This document shows positions 45,802-57,570 of a stretch of DNA of 64,000 nucleotides, piece after piece. Below the pieces are notes generated by a model. The model searched no databases. It worked only from the letters and a program-made list of their open reading frames with translations, and was not told where the DNA came from. Origin of the DNA: Levilactobacillus wangkuiensis (GTDB taxonomy: Bacteria > Bacillota > Bacilli > Lactobacillales > Lactobacillaceae); NCBI RefSeq assembly GCF_016861605.1, contig NZ_BOLM01000002.1, forward strand, positions 62,001-126,000. Direction: 5' to 3'. Each line of letters begins with the position of its first letter. Within the stretch, counting starts at the first letter, position 1. Both the position numbers and the translations under genes were made by a program.

Positions 45802-46602
45802 CTACCAACGACGACAAGCGAGAATCGCCGCAAATCCAAGTAAAAATAATAACCACGTAATCGTGTCTCGCTTCTGCCACGTTAAAATACGATACTGCGT
45901 GCGGTGCTCGCTGTCCTGATACCCCCGCGCTTCCATCGCCGTCGAGAGGTCTTCGGCCCGGTTAAAGGCACTCATAAACAGGGGCACCATCAACGGAATC
46001 AGAGACTTGGCCTGTTTAAATAGACCACCTTCGCCAAAGTCCACCCCTCGGGCCCGCTGCGCATTCATAATCTTCTCAGCTTCATCCATCAACGTCGGCA
46101 CGAACCGCAGCGCAATCGACAGCATCATGGCCAGCGTATCCACGGGCACCCGAACCCACCGCAAGGGTTTCATCAAAGAAGCCAGGCCGGTCGCAATGTC
46201 CAGGGGCTGCGTCGACAGCGTCAGCAAGGTTGACATCATAATAATGAGCAAAAAACGAATGAAAATATAGCCCGCATTGATCAGGCCAAACTGGGTCACA
46301 TTAATAAAGGCCCAGTGAAAGTACGCATGCCCGCCAACCGGGCTGAACAATAGCTGTAAAATCACGGTAAAGACGATCAACCACAGTAGCGGCCGAATCC
46401 CCCGCAGGAAAAAGCCCAAACTAATTTTAGACGCGAGAATCGACCCAATCGTCAGCGCAATCAGAATCGCATAACTCAAGGGATTGTTCGCGAGAAAGAC
46501 TAAAATAATATAGCAGAAACTCAACATCAGTTTTGCCCGGGGGTCCAGTCGATGAACGACCGAATTCAACGGCAAATACCGCCCAAAGATAAATTTAGAC
46601 AT
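45802..46602 (-). CDS. ecfT: ECF transporter transmembrane subunit EcfT
   Basis: EcfT is the shared membrane scaffold of group II energy-coupling factor transporters for vitamins. The 266-aa protein has about six helices and the two Ala-Arg-Gly coupling motifs, AQRARG and AMEARG. It overlaps ecfA2 by eight bases. Separate S components elsewhere supply substrate specificity. Confidence 0.93.
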   Translation of the reverse strand: MSKFIFGRYLPLNSVVHRLDPRAKLMLSFCYIILVFLANNPLSYAILIALTIGSILASKISLGFFLRGIRPLLWLIVFTVILQLLFSPVGGHAYFHWAFINVTQFGLINAGYIFIRFLLIIMMSTLLTLSTQPLDIATGLASLMKPLRWVRVPVDTLAMMLSIALRFVPTLMDEAEKIMNAQRARGVDFGEGGLFKQAKSLIPLMVPLFMSAFNRAEDLSTAMEARGYQDSEHRTQYRILTWQKRDTITWLLFLLGFAAILACRRW

Positions 46603-47467
46603 GGTCGGCCCCCTTTGCTGGCCACCGTGCCGTAATCTGATCAGCTAGCTGTTCAGCCGTCAGCGGTAAGGGGTCCCAAGTCAATCCGCGCTGAGCCAAC
46701 CGCTGCGCAAACTGAGCCGCTCGAGGAACATCCAGCTGATTGGCTCGTAACCAATCGGGGTCCGCAAAGACCTCCTGTGGCTGGCCATACTTCACGAGCT
46801 TGCCCTCACGCATCACGGCGACCTGCTCGGCATACTGGGCGACGTCTTCCATCTGATGAGTGACCAACACAATCGTTAGCCCCTGCTCCCGGTGAAGCCG
46901 CTCAAACAACGCCATCATCGCTTGTCGCCCCTGGGGATCGAGTCCCGCGGTCGGCTCGTCTAACACCAACACCTGCGGCCGCATCGCCAAAACACCGGCA
47001 ATGGCGACCCGACGCATCTGCCCGCCAGAAAGCTCGAACGGTGACCGCTCAGCATAACTCGCATCAAGCCCCACTGTGGTTAACATTTCGTCGGCCAACG
47101 CATTGGCGTCTGTCTCACTCATGCCAAAATTTTGGGGCCCGAAGGCAATATCCTTGCGAATGGTCTCCTCAAATAACTGGCTTTCGGGGAACTGAAACAC
47201 CATGCCCACGTGTTGCCGCAACGGCTTGAGATCCGCATTGGTCGTACTCGGCGTCACGGTAAAGTCATCCACGTGAATCTCCCCGGCAGTGGGTTTGAAC
47301 AACGCATTCAGCTGCTGAATCAGCGTCGATTTGCCACTCCCAGTATGCCCAATGATGGCTAGGTAGCCGTGATCGGGCACCGAAAAGGAAACGTCTTCGA
47401 TGGCGGTGTGAGCCATGGGTGTGCCAGCCTGGTACGTATAGGTTACGTGTTCGAAAGAGATTGCCAC
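46595..47467 (-). CDS. ecfA2: ECF transporter ATPase EcfA2
   Basis: This is one of two ATPases powering the ECF module. It has 290 aa with Walker [10 protein letters not shown], signature [13 protein letters not shown] and Walker [17 protein letters not shown] 47467 is chosen because GGAGG is seven bases upstream; ATG 47473 abuts that motif. It overlaps ecfA1 by 25 bp. Confidence 0.92.
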   Translation of the reverse strand: MAISFEHVTYTYQAGTPMAHTAIEDVSFSVPDHGYLAIIGHTGSGKSTLIQQLNALFKPTAGEIHVDDFTVTPSTTNADLKPLRQHVGMVFQFPESQLFEETIRKDIAFGPQNFGMSETDANALADEMLTTVGLDASYAERSPFELSGGQMRRVAIAGVLAMRPQVLVLDEPTAGLDPQGRQAMMALFERLHREQGLTIVLVTHQMEDVAQYAEQVAVMREGKLVKYGQPQEVFADPDWLRANQLDVPRAAQFAQRLAQRGLTWDPLPLTAEQLADQITARWPAKGADHV

Positions 47468-48279
47468 AACCATTCCTCCATTTCCGCCGTCGTTTGGTAC
47501 CCCGCTGGGGGGGTGATGCCGCGCTGTTGCAAGGCCTGTTTTAATTTTGCTGTAAACGGTAGATCAAGTCCCATCTCAATGAGACCTGCCCCCCGCGCAA
47601 AAATTGTCGCCGGCTGCGCTTCTTCAATCAGCTGCCCATCGTCAATGACTAAAATGCGGTCAGCTCCAGCGGCCTCGTCAATGTCATGCGTGATAGAAAT
47701 CACCGTTAGATGTTGCCGTTCCCGTAGCTGACGAACCAGCGCCAACATATCACTTCGTCCCTGGGGATCCAACATGCTGGTTGCCTCATCCAGGATCAGA
47801 ATTTCTGGTGCAATAGCTACAATCCCAGCCAACGCGACCCGCTGCTTTTGCCCGCCAGACAGTGAGCTGGGTTCACGTTGCGCAAAGTCAGCCATACCAA
47901 CTTCAGCCAGTGCCGCCTTAACACGGGGCAACATTGTGGTCCGTGGCACTTGGCGATTCTCCAGTCCAAAGGCAACATCATCCTCAACGGTCGCACCGAC
48001 GAATTGATTGTCAGGATTCTGGAAAATCATGCCAATCTTACTGCGAACGTCCCAAACGGTTTCCGGCGTTAATTTGACGCCATCCACGGTGATGGTGCCT
48101 TCAGTGAACGGCAATAAGCCGTCTAGGGACTTCGCTAAGGTCGATTTACCACTCCCGTTGTGTCCGACAATGGCTAACCACTCACCGGCGTGTACGTCGA
48201 AACTAACGTCCTTTAACGCCGGCCGTTGTTCTTCGCCATATTTATATGAAAGATGCTTCACTTCAATGATATTTGCCAT
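47443..48279 (-). CDS. ecfA1: ECF transporter ATPase EcfA1
   Basis: This is the first ATPase of the module. It has 278 aa from MANIIEV with Walker [10 protein letters not shown], signature [13 protein letters not shown] and Walker [14 protein letters not shown]. The start is uncertain; AGGAG lies 14 bases upstream of this ATG, longer than usual. A frame to 48312 has no better site. Confidence 0.9.
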   Translation of the reverse strand: MANIIEVKHLSYKYGEEQRPALKDVSFDVHAGEWLAIVGHNGSGKSTLAKSLDGLLPFTEGTITVDGVKLTPETVWDVRSKIGMIFQNPDNQFVGATVEDDVAFGLENRQVPRTTMLPRVKAALAEVGMADFAQREPSSLSGGQKQRVALAGIVAIAPEILILDEATSMLDPQGRSDMLALVRQLRERQHLTVISITHDIDEAAGADRILVIDDGQLIEEAQPATIFARGAGLIEMGLDLPFTAKLKQALQQRGITPPAGYQTTAEMEEWLWQSLSNT

Positions 48280-48602
48280 CCGCGTTATTAATTCTCCTAG
48301 TGAAAAAGTCACCGCTAATTATATCAAAGTTTTGGACAATACCGAAGTGTTCCGCCAGTTTTGTTACCAGATTGTGAAAGCCTCCGTCATCACGCGCCAA
48401 AAAATCCTGAGAACGCAAAAAATCGGCACAAAAAAAATCACTAACAAACCAGCGGCGCTGAGGCATATGCCCCCATTCAAGCTAGACTCGGAAAGAATTC
48501 CCCATCATCGTAGCGCTCTATACCACATGGTTCTAGTGATTAATTTGTAACCGATTCACCACGTTTAAGGACGTGATCACTCCTTGAACCGTCTAACTAA
48601 AA
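48280..48602. other. Non-coding region between rplQ and ecfA1
   Basis: No gene is supported. On the minus strand a perfect TATAAT (48318-48323) lies about 40 bp before ecfA1, but the -35 is poor (TTCGGT). A TAGTGATT/AATCACTA pair (48534-48541 with about 48436-48443) spans about 90 bases and precedes a run of T, and may be a branched terminator for rplQ. Confidence 0.4.
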
Positions 48603-48986
48603 TTAGTCAACGAATTCCAAGATGGCCATAGCAGCGCCATCACCGCGACGAGGCATCGTCTTTAAGATACGCGTGTAACCACCGTTACGATCAGCGTACT
48701 TAGGTGCCAATTCGCTAAATACCTTTTGTAAAGCACTAGTGACAACGACATCGTCGCCATCTTCTTTAACATCTGCAACAACGTTACGGATGAAAGCAGC
48801 GGCTTGACGACGAGCGTGTAAGTCGCCTTGCTTACCCAAGGTAATCATTTGGTCAGCCGTCTTGCGAACTTCCTTAGCGCGTGCTTCGGTCGTTTCAATG
48901 CGGCCGTTCAAGATTAAACTAGTGGTCAAATCGCGTAATAAGGCACGACGTTGAGAACTAGTCCGTTGTAATTTACGGTAACTCAT
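48603..48986 (-). CDS. rplQ: 50S ribosomal protein L17
   Basis: The 127-aa L17 has the N-terminal [20 protein letters not shown] signature and a C-terminal EFVD end. It follows rpoA by 30 bp, the conserved end of the alpha operon. Confidence 0.97.
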   Translation of the reverse strand: MSYRKLQRTSSQRRALLRDLTTSLILNGRIETTEARAKEVRKTADQMITLGKQGDLHARRQAAAFIRNVVADVKEDGDDVVVTSALQKVFSELAPKYADRNGGYTRILKTMPRRGDGAAMAILEFVD

Positions 48987-49016
48987 AACCAGAAACCCTC
49001 CTTTGAGTGTCTAAAA

Positions 49017-49967
49017 TTAGTCTTCCTTCCGAAGTGACAAACCTAAGTCAGCTAACTTAGCCTTAACTTCTTCAAGGGACTTGCGACCCAAGTTACGAAC
49101 CTTCATCATGTCTGCTTCAGTCTTGTTGTTCAATTCTTGGACCGTGTTGATACCAGCACGCTTCAAGCAGTTGTAAGAACGAACGGACAAGTCGAGCTCT
49201 TCGATGGTCATCTCAAGCATCTTTTCCTTGTGAGTTTCTTCCTTTTCAACCATGATTTCCGCATTCTTAGCTTCGTCAGTCAGGTCGACAAACATAGCCA
49301 AATGTTCGGTCAAGATCTTTGCAGCCAGAGCAATGGCTTCGCTTGGATTAATTGAACCATTCGTCCAAACATCCAGGGTCAATTTATCGTAGTCAGCCCG
49401 TTGGCCAACCCGTGCATTCTCTACTTGGTAGTTAACCCGTTCGATTGGGGTGTAAATGGAATCCACAGCTAAGACACCAATTGGCATATCAGTGTTACGA
49501 GTTTTGTTCTCGTCAGCAGAGACATATCCCCGGCCCTTATCTGCAGTCATTCGCATGTGGAACGTTGCCCCATCTGCAACTGTAGCAATGTACAGATCTG
49601 GGTTCAAAACGTCAACGTCGGCACCAGCAACAATATCACCAGCGGTGATTTGAGCAGGTCCCTTAACGTTGATCTCCATCGTTTCTTCTTGATCGTCGGC
49701 ACCGTTCAACTTCAGCGCAATCTTCTTAACGTTCAAGATGATTTGCGTGACGTCTTCTACGACTCCTTCGACAGTCGAAAACTCATGCAGAACCCCGTCG
49801 ATTTGAATGCTGGTAACAGCTGCACCAGGTAATGATGAAAGCAGAATCCGACGTAAGGAATTGCCAAGCGTTGTCCCGTAACCACGTTCCAACGGTTCAA
49901 CAACAAACTTACCGTAGTTGCTACTTTCGTCAATTTTATGAATGTTAGGCTTTTCAAATTCAATCAT
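49017..49967 (-). CDS. rpoA: RNA polymerase alpha subunit
   Basis: The 316-aa protein has an N-terminal dimerisation domain ([18 protein letters not shown]) and a C-terminal DNA-binding domain with the helix-hairpin-helix region around [14 protein letters not shown] and [11 protein letters not shown]. It scaffolds polymerase assembly and contacts UP elements. It is in the standard place after rpsK. Confidence 0.97.
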   Translation of the reverse strand: MIEFEKPNIHKIDESSNYGKFVVEPLERGYGTTLGNSLRRILLSSLPGAAVTSIQIDGVLHEFSTVEGVVEDVTQIILNVKKIALKLNGADDQEETMEINVKGPAQITAGDIVAGADVDVLNPDLYIATVADGATFHMRMTADKGRGYVSADENKTRNTDMPIGVLAVDSIYTPIERVNYQVENARVGQRADYDKLTLDVWTNGSINPSEAIALAAKILTEHLAMFVDLTDEAKNAEIMVEKEETHKEKMLEMTIEELDLSVRSYNCLKRAGINTVQELNNKTEADMMKVRNLGRKSLEEVKAKLADLGLSLRKED

Positions 49968-50054
49968 TCTTATCGTTTACCCCTTTCAAACCGCGTTGAG
50001 CTCCTATAAGTCAATCCCATCATGAAGGTTGCCCTCATTAATGAAACGCTCACG

Positions 50055-50444
50055 TTAAACCCGACGGCGCTTTGGAGGACGAGTACCATTATGAGGCACT
50101 GGCGTAACGTCACGAATAGCCGTAACTTCGATACCAGCAGCTTGGATTGCCCGGATAGCAGCTTCACGTCCTGAACCAGGACCCTTGACAGCAACTTCAA
50201 CGGACTTAACACCGTGTTCTTGTGATGCTTTAGCAGCGGCTTCAGCGGCCATTTGTGCAGCAAATGGCGTTGACTTCCGACTACCCTTGAACCCTAAGGC
50301 ACCAGCTGATGACCAAGCAATAGCGTTCCCTTGAACGTCAGTGATCATAACTAATGTGTTGTTAAACGTAGCATGGATGTGTGCAACACCGGATTCAATA
50401 TTCTTCTTGACCCGACGCTTGCGACTAGTTTTTCTAGTAGCCAT
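50055..50444 (-). CDS. rpsK: 30S ribosomal protein S11
   Basis: The 129-aa S11 has [15 protein letters not shown] near the N-terminus and the C-terminal [15 protein letters not shown]. It is 18 bp after rpsM. Confidence 0.97.
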   Translation of the reverse strand: MATRKTSRKRRVKKNIESGVAHIHATFNNTLVMITDVQGNAIAWSSAGALGFKGSRKSTPFAAQMAAEAAAKASQEHGVKSVEVAVKGPGSGREAAIRAIQAAGIEVTAIRDVTPVPHNGTRPPKRRRV

Positions 50445-50461
50445 AAAGTGATAACCCTCCT

Positions 50462-50827
50462 TTACTTCTTCTTACCTGCAACGGAAACGGCTTTACCCTT
50501 CCGAGTGCGGGCATTGTTTTTGGTGTGTTGGCCGCGAACAGGCAAACCGCGACGGTGACGCATTCCACGATAAGAACCGATTTCTTGCAAGTTCTTGATG
50601 TTCAGGCTAACTTCACGACGTAAGTCACCTTCGACCTTGTACTTGTCAACTTCGGCACGAATCTTGTCTTCTTGATCAGGTGTCATATCGCGAACCCGAA
50701 CGTCTTCTGATACTCCAGCATCCGCAACAATCTTGTGCGCGGTGTTGATACCAATACCAAAAATGTAAGTTAAACCGTAAGCGATTTTCTTATCACGTGG
50801 TAAATCCACTCCAGCAATACGTGGCAT
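50462..50827 (-). CDS. rpsM: 30S ribosomal protein S13
   Basis: The 121-aa S13 has the N-terminal [14 protein letters not shown] and the C-terminal [19 protein letters not shown]. It lies 26 bp after rpmJ. Confidence 0.97.
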   Translation of the reverse strand: MPRIAGVDLPRDKKIAYGLTYIFGIGINTAHKIVADAGVSEDVRVRDMTPDQEDKIRAEVDKYKVEGDLRREVSLNIKNLQEIGSYRGMRHRRGLPVRGQHTKNNARTRKGKAVSVAGKKK

Positions 50828-50853
50828 TTAAGTGCACCTCCTATAAATTGAAA

Positions 50854-50973
50854 TTACTTACCCTGGCGTTGTTTATGCTTAGGGTTGGCTGAGCAAATAA
50901 CCATTACTCGACCCTTACGCTTGATAACCTTGCAGTGTTCGCACATTGGCTTAACTGATGGTCTTACTTTCAT
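50854..50973 (-). CDS. rpmJ: 50S ribosomal protein L36
   Basis: This 39-aa protein begins [20 protein letters not shown]. It carries the Cys/Cys/Cys/His zinc pattern of L36 (Cys11, Cys14, Cys27 and a later His), so it is the zinc-binding type. It lies between infA and rpsM, its usual place. GGAGG precedes the ATG. Confidence 0.97.
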   Translation of the reverse strand: MKVRPSVKPMCEHCKVIKRKGRVMVICSANPKHKQRQGK

Positions 50974-51002
50974 GAATATCCCTCCTACATCTGTCCAGGC
51001 GG

Positions 51003-51221
51003 TTACTTAAACCGATAAGTAATCCGGCCTTTAGACAAGTCATACGGTGACATTTCAACAGTTACTCGGTCACCAGGCAGAATCCGGATGTAGTGCATCC
51101 GAATCTTACCGGAAACGTGAGCGAGAATCTCATGACCGTTTTCTAATTCGACCCGAAACATTGCGTTAGGCAATGTTTCGGTAACTTTACCTTCGACTTC
51201 GATGACATCGCTTTTCGCCAC
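51003..51221 (-). CDS. infA: Translation initiation factor IF-1
   Basis: The 72-aa IF-1 is a single OB fold, with [21 protein letters not shown] and the C-terminal ITYRFK. It occupies the A site during initiation. It lies between adk and rpmJ, the normal Firmicutes order. Confidence 0.97.
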   Translation of the reverse strand: MAKSDVIEVEGKVTETLPNAMFRVELENGHEILAHVSGKIRMHYIRILPGDRVTVEMSPYDLSKGRITYRFK

Positions 51222-51385
51222 GAAAGTACCTCCCTTTTAATTGCGTGTAAAGTACACGTAAAAGCGGTAGAGACAACAACTTGCCCCCACCTAGCACCTG
51301 TGAATTGCGACAGCGCGCCATTTACAGGCTAAACCTGAATAAGCTTACCATAATTCTCACGAAGACGCAAGAACTATGACACTTC

Positions 51386-52045
51386 CTACAGGTTCTTCAG
51401 GATCTTTTCGATGTCGACGTACACGTCATCGATGTCACGGTCACCATCAACAGTGAACAATAAGTCCTTCTTGGTGTAGTACTCAATCAGCGGCGTATTT
51501 GCTTTCAAATTCACTGCCAAACGATTCTTCACCGTTTCAGGCTTATCGTCTTCCCGTTGATAGAAGTCATGACTACCACAGACATCACAAGTGCCTTCAA
51601 CTTTAGGCTGTTTGTACAGCTTATGGTAGGTTGCCCCACAGTTGCGGCAGATATAACGACCAGAAAGGCGTTCAACCAAGACATCTGGCTCAACGTGAAT
51701 ATTGATCACGGCGTTGATGGTCCGATCCAGTTCAGGGCCAAACGTGTTTAACGCTTCGGCTTGAACAATGGAACGGGGGAACCCATCCAACATGAACCCG
51801 TCTTTGGTATCATCCTGAGCTAACCGGTCACGAACAATGCCGTTCGTCACTTCGTCCGGTACCAGTTCACCTTTATCGATGAACTTCTTAGCAGCCAAGC
51901 CCATTTCAGTTTCGTTCTTCATCGCTTCACGGAAGATGTCTCCCGTAGAAATATGCGGTAAGTGGAACTCCTTGATAATCTTTTCGGCTTGAGTACCTTT
52001 ACCGGCACCTGGTAAACCCATGAGGATCAAATTCATTGCTGTCAT
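51386..52045 (-). CDS. adk: Adenylate kinase
   Basis: It interconverts ATP and AMP with two ADP. The 219-aa protein has the P-loop GLPGAGKGT at 10-18 and a long LID with four zinc-binding cysteines (CRNC and CDVC). ATG 52045 is supported by AAGGAG seven bases upstream; an internal ATG three codons later is possible. It follows secY after about 80 bp. Confidence 0.96.
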   Translation of the reverse strand: MTAMNLILMGLPGAGKGTQAEKIIKEFHLPHISTGDIFREAMKNETEMGLAAKKFIDKGELVPDEVTNGIVRDRLAQDDTKDGFMLDGFPRSIVQAEALNTFGPELDRTINAVINIHVEPDVLVERLSGRYICRNCGATYHKLYKQPKVEGTCDVCGSHDFYQREDDKPETVKNRLAVNLKANTPLIEYYTKKDLLFTVDGDRDIDDVYVDIEKILKNL

Positions 52046-52126
52046 GTTCGTTCTCCTTATTCGAAAATTTGCCCGAAAAACACAAGCAGGTGTGCTAAAT
52101 AGATCAACACACCCGCTGGAAACTCA

Positions 52127-53437
52127 TTAAGCTGGTTCTGGATCTTGGATAAAGCCAACGTATTCGCGCTTCATCATTAATCCGTCAACTTGCCGCATGG
52201 TTTCGATAGCAACACCAACGACGATTAAGAGGCTGGTACCACCTAAACCAATTGACTCATCTAAGTCCCAAAGGTTTTGGGCTAATAACGGAATCAAGGA
52301 AATGAATCCAAGGAAGAGTGCCCCAACAGTGCTGAGACGCATCAATAGGTTGGAAACATATGATTGTGTTTCGTGACCAGGCCAAACACCAGGAATGTAG
52401 CTCCCCTGCTTTTGCAGGTTCTCAGCTAACTTTTCTGGGTTAACTTGTACGAACGCATAGAAGAACGTGAACACAATGATCAGAACAGTGTACAAAATGG
52501 CACCATCGAACGTTTGCATGTTGAAGACATCCGTTAAGGTTTGGTACCAAGCATCTTGAGAGTGGGTGTTTTGGAACGCCATCAGAATAGTCTGTGGCGT
52601 GGCAATAAACGAACTCGCGAAGATGACGGGGATAACCCCGGCAACATTGACCTTTAATGGAAGGTAGCTACTATCCGGCGAACCAGATACGCGACGTGTG
52701 TATTGCATAGGGACACGCCGTTCGGCTTGCTGAACCCAGGTGGTAAAGGTCACAATGACCAAAACCAAGACGATTAAAGCTAAGACGAAGATAACACTCT
52801 TCCATAAGGTTCCCTTATCGGCATCGACAAAGTAAGTTTGGTAAAGCTTGTAAACAGAAGTTGGCGTCCGAGCAATGATACCCGCAAAGATAATCATTGA
52901 AATCCCGTTCCCTAACCCACGATCTGTAATCATATCACCCATCCAAGTAGTTAACATCGTCCCACCAGTTAGGATTAACCCAATTGATAAGTACGTTGCA
53001 ACGCTTGGATTTTGAACCAATTTCAGTGAACTTAAGGCACTGAAACCAGCCGTGATACCGATGGATTGAACGAATGCTAATGCAATCGCTAAGTATCGTG
53101 TGGCTTGATTCAATTTCCGTCGACCAGTATCCCCTTGCTTGCTCCATTCAACGAAGCGCGGAACGATGTCCATTTGTAGCAATTGAATAACGATTTGTGC
53201 AGTGATGTATGGTGAAACCCCCATCGCAAAGATGGAATAGTTTGTTAACCCACCACCACTGAAGGTATCTAAAATACTAACCAATCCAGAAGACGCAACG
53301 CTTTGAAGTGCCTTTGCGTTAATGCCGGGGACGGTAATATAAGTACCCAACCGAAAGACAATCAAAACCAATAGAGTAAAGAGAATTTTTTTACGAATGT
53401 CTTTAATCTTAAAGGCGTTTTTCAAGCTTGATAGCAT
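52127..53437 (-). CDS. secY: Preprotein translocase subunit SecY
   Basis: SecY is the channel of the Sec translocon. The 436-aa protein has ten membrane helices and the conserved GTYITVPGIN segment near helix 1 and GMGDMITDRGLGNGISMIIFAGI-type cytoplasmic motifs (seen in parts as DRGLGNG). Its start overlaps the rplO stop by one base, so translation is coupled. Confidence 0.97.
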   Translation of the reverse strand: MLSSLKNAFKIKDIRKKILFTLLVLIVFRLGTYITVPGINAKALQSVASSGLVSILDTFSGGGLTNYSIFAMGVSPYITAQIVIQLLQMDIVPRFVEWSKQGDTGRRKLNQATRYLAIALAFVQSIGITAGFSALSSLKLVQNPSVATYLSIGLILTGGTMLTTWMGDMITDRGLGNGISMIIFAGIIARTPTSVYKLYQTYFVDADKGTLWKSVIFVLALIVLVLVIVTFTTWVQQAERRVPMQYTRRVSGSPDSSYLPLKVNVAGVIPVIFASSFIATPQTILMAFQNTHSQDAWYQTLTDVFNMQTFDGAILYTVLIIVFTFFYAFVQVNPEKLAENLQKQGSYIPGVWPGHETQSYVSNLLMRLSTVGALFLGFISLIPLLAQNLWDLDESIGLGGTSLLIVVGVAIETMRQVDGLMMKREYVGFIQDPEPA

Positions 53438-53871
53438 TAAATCACCTCAGTTTTACCACCAGCAGCCTCGATAGCTTGGGCGGCTGACTTGGAGAACTTA
53501 GCGGCTTTCACCGTCAACTTCTTCGTTAACTCACCGTTACCCAAGATCTTAACACCGGACTTTTCGTTTTTAACGATACCGGCTTCAACCAGGGCAGCTG
53601 GAGTCACTTCAGCACCATCATCAAAGACGTTCAAAGCAGCTAAGTTTACGACAGCAAATTCCTTACGGTTAATGTTGGTAAACCCACGCTTTGGGATCCG
53701 ACGGTACAATGGCATTTGGCCACCTTCAAAACCCAAACGAGTCTTGCTACGAGCCTTTTGACCCTTTTGGCCACGACCAGAGGTCTTACCATTACCAGAT
53801 GAATCACCACGGCCAACCCGGTTACGAACCTTCCGTGAGCCTTCAGCAGGTTTTAATTCATTCAACTTCAT
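53437..53871 (-). CDS. rplO: 50S ribosomal protein L15
   Basis: The 144-aa L15 starts [14 protein letters not shown] and has [22 protein letters not shown] 53871 is chosen; a GTG twelve bases upstream lies within the ribosome-binding site AGGAGGTG. Confidence 0.96.
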   Translation of the reverse strand: MKLNELKPAEGSRKVRNRVGRGDSSGNGKTSGRGQKGQKARSKTRLGFEGGQMPLYRRIPKRGFTNINRKEFAVVNLAALNVFDDGAEVTPAALVEAGIVKNEKSGVKILGNGELTKKLTVKAAKFSKSAAQAIEAAGGKTEVI

Positions 53872-53906
53872 GCTATTGCGCACCTCCTTATTTAATGATA
53901 TGAAAA

Positions 53907-54089
53907 CTATTTAACTTCTTCAACCTTAATTAAATGTGCAACTTGGAAAAGCGCACCGCGGGTAGCTTCATTGTCTGGTTGTAAAACCGTGCTGTTAACA
54001 CGGTGTAAACCTAAAGCTTCCACAATCTTCCGCTGTTTAGGGAGGCGGTGAGCAACACTATGAATTAAAGTAACTTTTAATTGAGCCAT
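53907..54089 (-). CDS. rpmD: 50S ribosomal protein L30
   Basis: The 60-aa L30 begins [20 protein letters not shown], with the LHRVNSTV segment in the middle. It lies 14 bp after rpsE. Confidence 0.96.
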   Translation of the reverse strand: MAQLKVTLIHSVAHRLPKQRKIVEALGLHRVNSTVLQPDNEATRGALFQVAHLIKVEEVK

Positions 54090-54103
54090 TTTAATACCCC
54101 TCC

Positions 54104-54607
54104 TTATTCAGCTAAGTGTTGAAGAGAGACACCACGGAGAGCGGCAACTTCTTCAGCACGCTTCAACTGAGCCAAACCATCAAAGGTGGCCCGGACAGCG
54201 TTGACTGGCGTGTTAGAACCTAAACGCTTAGAAGTAACGTCAGCGACACCAGCTAATTCCATGACGGAACGAACTGAGCCACCAGCAGTAACCCCGGAAC
54301 CTTCAGCGGCAGGCTTGAGCATAATCTTGCCCCCACCGTATGAACCGAGAACTTCGTGAGGAATGGTCGTTCCCACGATAGGTACTTCGATCAGGTTCTT
54401 ACGAGCGGCTTCAACGGCTTTACGGATAGCTTCTGGAACTTCTTGAGCTTTACCAGTACCAAAGCCAACGTGACCGTTCTTATCGCCGACGATGACAAGA
54501 GCAGAGAACCGGAGACGACGGCCACCCTTTACAACCTTAGTGATACGGTTGATAGCAACGACGTTGTCTTCAAGCTCTAACTTGTCAGGATCAATAAATT
54601 TTGCCAT
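54104..54607 (-). CDS. rpsE: 30S ribosomal protein S5
   Basis: The 167-aa S5 has the double-stranded RNA-binding-like N-domain ([20 protein letters not shown]) and a C-domain with [18 protein letters not shown]. It acts in decoding accuracy. It follows rplR by about 22 bp. Confidence 0.97.
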   Translation of the reverse strand: MAKFIDPDKLELEDNVVAINRITKVVKGGRRLRFSALVIVGDKNGHVGFGTGKAQEVPEAIRKAVEAARKNLIEVPIVGTTIPHEVLGSYGGGKIMLKPAAEGSGVTAGGSVRSVMELAGVADVTSKRLGSNTPVNAVRATFDGLAQLKRAEEVAALRGVSLQHLAE

Positions 54608-54629
54608 GTGTGGTTATTCCTCCTTACTG

Positions 54630-54986
54630 TTAAAATTTCAGCCCATTTTCGCGAGCAGCTTCTGCCAATGCTTGAACACGGCCATGGTACAAGTACCCAC
54701 CACGATCAAACACAACATTGCTAATTTTCTTTTCGACAGCGCGCTTAGCAACTAAAACACCAACAGCCTTAGCTTGGTCGGTCTTGTTGTCACCATTCAC
54801 ATCACTATCTAACGTCGAGGCACTAACAAGCGTGACACCCGCTACGTCATCAATGACTTGAGCGTAGATGTTTTTGTTAGAGCGGAAAACGTTTAAGCGT
54901 GGGCGTTCTGCAGTTCCAGAAATTTTGTTCCGGACACGCATATGACGCTTTTGACGTGTCTTATTCTTATCTGGTTTCGTAATCAA
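54630..54986 (-). CDS. rplR: 50S ribosomal protein L18
   Basis: L18 binds 5S rRNA. It has 118 aa from TTG 54986, beginning [22 protein letters not shown] is preferred because GAGGTGA lies a few bases upstream and this gives the usual length. A GTG at 54995 is part of that site. Confidence 0.9.
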   Translation of the reverse strand: MITKPDKNKTRQKRHMRVRNKISGTAERPRLNVFRSNKNIYAQVIDDVAGVTLVSASTLDSDVNGDNKTDQAKAVGVLVAKRAVEKKISNVVFDRGGYLYHGRVQALAEAARENGLKF

Positions 54987-55032
54987 AATAGTCACCTCTT
55001 TGTAGAATTATCAGCATTAAGCTGCGTTAATG

Positions 55033-55569
55033 TTACTTACCAGTTTTACCTTCGCGGATACGAACGTATTCGTTTTCGTAACGGATACCCTTACCCTTGT
55101 AAGGTTCTGGTGAACGAACGGCACGGATTTCAGCAGCGAAGTCACCGACTTCTTGCTTACTAATACCGGAAATGTTGATAGTGGTGTTATCCGGAACCTT
55201 AACTTCCAAGGTTTCTGGGATAGCCATTTCAACTGGGTTGGAATAACCAACGCTCAATACCAAGGTCTTACCCTTAGCTTGAACACGGTAACCAACACCG
55301 ACCAGCTTCAAGGTCTTAGCAAAGCCATTGACAACACCTTCAACCATGTTGTTCAAGTTAGCCCGCTGAGTCCCATGAAGGGCCCGCGTCTTGTTGTTGT
55401 TATCTGGACGATCAAAGTCAACTGCACCGTCGCTGATCTTCATCGTAATGAAGTCAGAGAAAGTCCGAGTTAAGGAACCCTTAGGACCCTTAACCGTTAC
55501 TTGATCACCATCGCGTTTAACTTCAACGCCGGCTGGGACGTTGACAGTTTTATAACCAATACGACTCAC
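55033..55569 (-). CDS. rplF: 50S ribosomal protein L6
   Basis: The 178-aa L6 has [17 protein letters not shown] and the C-terminal [16 protein letters not shown] signature. It is 30 bp downstream of rpsH. Confidence 0.97.
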   Translation of the reverse strand: MSRIGYKTVNVPAGVEVKRDGDQVTVKGPKGSLTRTFSDFITMKISDGAVDFDRPDNNNKTRALHGTQRANLNNMVEGVVNGFAKTLKLVGVGYRVQAKGKTLVLSVGYSNPVEMAIPETLEVKVPDNTTINISGISKQEVGDFAAEIRAVRSPEPYKGKGIRYENEYVRIREGKTGK

Positions 55570-55599
55570 TGTAAGGCACCTCCTATCTTCTTAAAAGTT

Positions 55600-55998
55600 T
55601 TACCAAACGTAGGCGAGAACTTCGCCACCGATTTTCTTGGCGCGCGCTTCTTTATCAGTAATTACACCTTCAGAGGTGGAGATAATAGCGATACCCAAAC
55701 CGTTTAATACCTTTGGTACAGCGTCGGCTTTAACGTATGAACGTAAGCCGGGCTTTGAAATACGCTTTAAACCACTGATGACACGTTGGTTATCCTTACC
55801 GTACTTGAGGAATACGCGGATGATGCCTTGCTTGTCATCATCGATGTATTCAACGTTGCGGATGAAACCTTCGCGCTTCAGGATTTCAGCGATGTCGCGT
55901 TTAATTGTTGATGCAGGTACTTCGAGTGATTCGTGGCGAACCATGTTCGCGTTACGAATCCGCGTCAAGAAGTCTGCAATAGGATCAGTCATGGACAT
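55600..55998 (-). CDS. rpsH: 30S ribosomal protein S8
   Basis: The 132-aa S8 has [20 protein letters not shown] and the C-terminal [19 protein letters not shown] signature. GGGAGG lies ten bases before ATG 55998; an ATG six bases further in is possible. Confidence 0.97.
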   Translation of the reverse strand: MSMTDPIADFLTRIRNANMVRHESLEVPASTIKRDIAEILKREGFIRNVEYIDDDKQGIIRVFLKYGKDNQRVISGLKRISKPGLRSYVKADAVPKVLNGLGIAIISTSEGVITDKEARAKKIGGEVLAYVW

Positions 55999-56032
55999 TA
56001 ACGTTTACCCTCCCTTTGTTTAAAATTCCGTT

Positions 56033-56218
56033 TTACCAACTAGCCTTCTTCATGCCAGGAATTTGACCCTTGTGGGCTAATTCCCGCATGCAGATACGGC
56101 AAAGATGGAACTTTTGATAAACAGAGTGTGGACGTCCACAACGTTCGCAACGAGTATAATTCTGAGTAGAGAACTTCGCAGGACGCTTGTTCTTAGCAAT
56201 TTGAGATTTCTTAGCCAA
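56033..56218 (-). CDS. rpsN: 30S ribosomal protein S14, type Z
   Basis: The 61-aa S14 has two CxxC pairs (CERC and CRIC), so it is the zinc-containing form. The C-terminal end is [12 protein letters not shown] zinc-free paralogue may exist elsewhere. It lies between rplE and rpsH. Confidence 0.97.
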   Translation of the reverse strand: MAKKSQIAKNKRPAKFSTQNYTRCERCGRPHSVYQKFHLCRICMRELAHKGQIPGMKKASW

Positions 56219-56238
56219 TTTGTGTGAACCTCCTTTTA

Positions 56239-56781
56239 TTAGTGTGCAAACGGCATACCGAATTGAGTCAGTAATTCACGTGACTCTTCATCAGTGTTAG
56301 CCGTCGTAACGATAACGATGTCCAAACCACGAACACGGTTAACGTTATCAAAGTTAATTTCTGGGAAAATCAATTGTTCCTTAACACCCAGAGTGTAGTT
56401 CCCACGACCATCAAAGGCCCGGGTACTTACACCACGGAAGTCACGAACACGTGGCAATGACACGTTGATTAATTTGTCCAGGAATTCGTACATCCGGTCA
56501 CCGCGGAGGGTAACCTTAGCACCGATTGACATACCTTCACGAAGACGGAAAGTGGCGATTGACTTCTTGGCCTTAGTAACCAATGGCTTTTGACCAGAAA
56601 TCAAGCCCAACTCTTCAACGGCTTCGTCCAGGTTCTTAGCGTTGGAAACAGCATCACCAACACCCATGTTCAAAACGATCTTTTCGATCTTCGGCGTTTG
56701 CATAACAGAACTGTAACTGAACTTTTCCACCAATGATGGGGTAATTTCATTTACGAATTTTTCTTTTAAACGAGCTGACAT
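56239..56781 (-). CDS. rplE: 50S ribosomal protein L5
   Basis: The 180-aa L5 binds 5S rRNA and P-site tRNA. It has [15 protein letters not shown] and [15 protein letters not shown]. It is 25 bp downstream of rplX. Confidence 0.97.
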   Translation of the reverse strand: MSARLKEKFVNEITPSLVEKFSYSSVMQTPKIEKIVLNMGVGDAVSNAKNLDEAVEELGLISGQKPLVTKAKKSIATFRLREGMSIGAKVTLRGDRMYEFLDKLINVSLPRVRDFRGVSTRAFDGRGNYTLGVKEQLIFPEINFDNVNRVRGLDIVIVTTANTDEESRELLTQFGMPFAH

Positions 56782-56806
56782 GAAATTATGTTCCTCCTTT
56801 CAAAGA

Positions 56807-57118
56807 TTATTTGTCGATGGTTTCGCCGGACTTCTTAGCGAAACGGACTTTGTGACCATCTTCTACTCGAACGCCAAGCCGGGTTGGTTCGTTGTTCGAA
56901 GGATCGATGAGCATAACGTTGGATGCGTGAATTGGCGCTTCGATATCAATGATCCCGCCTTGGGGGTTTGATTGAGTAGCTTTTTGGTGCTTCTTAATCA
57001 TGTTGATACCTTTAACGATCACGCGGTTCTTAGCATTCAGGACCTTAGATACAGTTCCTTCTTTGCCTTTATCTTTGCCAGCGATCACGCGGACCTTGTC
57101 ACCAGTTTTAATAAGCAT
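56807..57118 (-). CDS. rplX: 50S ribosomal protein L24
   Basis: The 103-aa L24 has the KOW motif [23 protein letters not shown] 57118 is chosen with AAGGAGGTG about nine bases upstream; a GTG at 57130 is part of that site. Confidence 0.96.
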   Translation of the reverse strand: MLIKTGDKVRVIAGKDKGKEGTVSKVLNAKNRVIVKGINMIKKHQKATQSNPQGGIIDIEAPIHASNVMLIDPSNNEPTRLGVRVEDGHKVRFAKKSGETIDK

Positions 57119-57152
57119 TCCTGTGGGCACCTCCTTGTTAAACGTTTCTTAA

Positions 57153-57521
57153 TTACAGTACTTCGGGTGCTAATGAGATAATCTTCATGAAATCGTTGTC
57201 ACGTAATTCACGTGCAACTGGTCCGAAGATCCGAGTCCCTTGTGGGCTCTTATCGTCTTTGATCAGCACTGCAGCATTTTCATCAAAGCTGATGTATGAA
57301 CCGTCGTTACGACGTACACGAGACTTCGTACGTACGACAACGGCCTTCACAACGTCACCTTTTTTGACAACGCCACCTGGTGTTGCTTGTTTGATAGTAG
57401 CGACAATGACATCACCGATTCCAGCGTAGCGACGCTTGGAGCCACCCAGAACCTTAATGGTCAAAATTTCGCGGGCGCCAGAGTTATCAGCTACCTTTAA
57501 GCGACTTTCTTGTTGGATCAC
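57153..57521 (-). CDS. rplN: 50S ribosomal protein L14
   Basis: The 122-aa L14 has [20 protein letters not shown] and [17 protein letters not shown]. It follows rpsQ by about 50 bp. Confidence 0.97.
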   Translation of the reverse strand: MIQQESRLKVADNSGAREILTIKVLGGSKRRYAGIGDVIVATIKQATPGGVVKKGDVVKAVVVRTKSRVRRNDGSYISFDENAAVLIKDDKSPQGTRIFGPVARELRDNDFMKIISLAPEVL

Positions 57522-57570
57522 TGTAAGTGTCCTCCCTTCAGTTCTAATTCAGAATACGATAAAACGACAC

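Noticed and set aside
48263-48466. A 67-codon frame before ecfA1
   Set aside because: No ribosome-binding site, overlaps the start of ecfA1, and no recognisable family.
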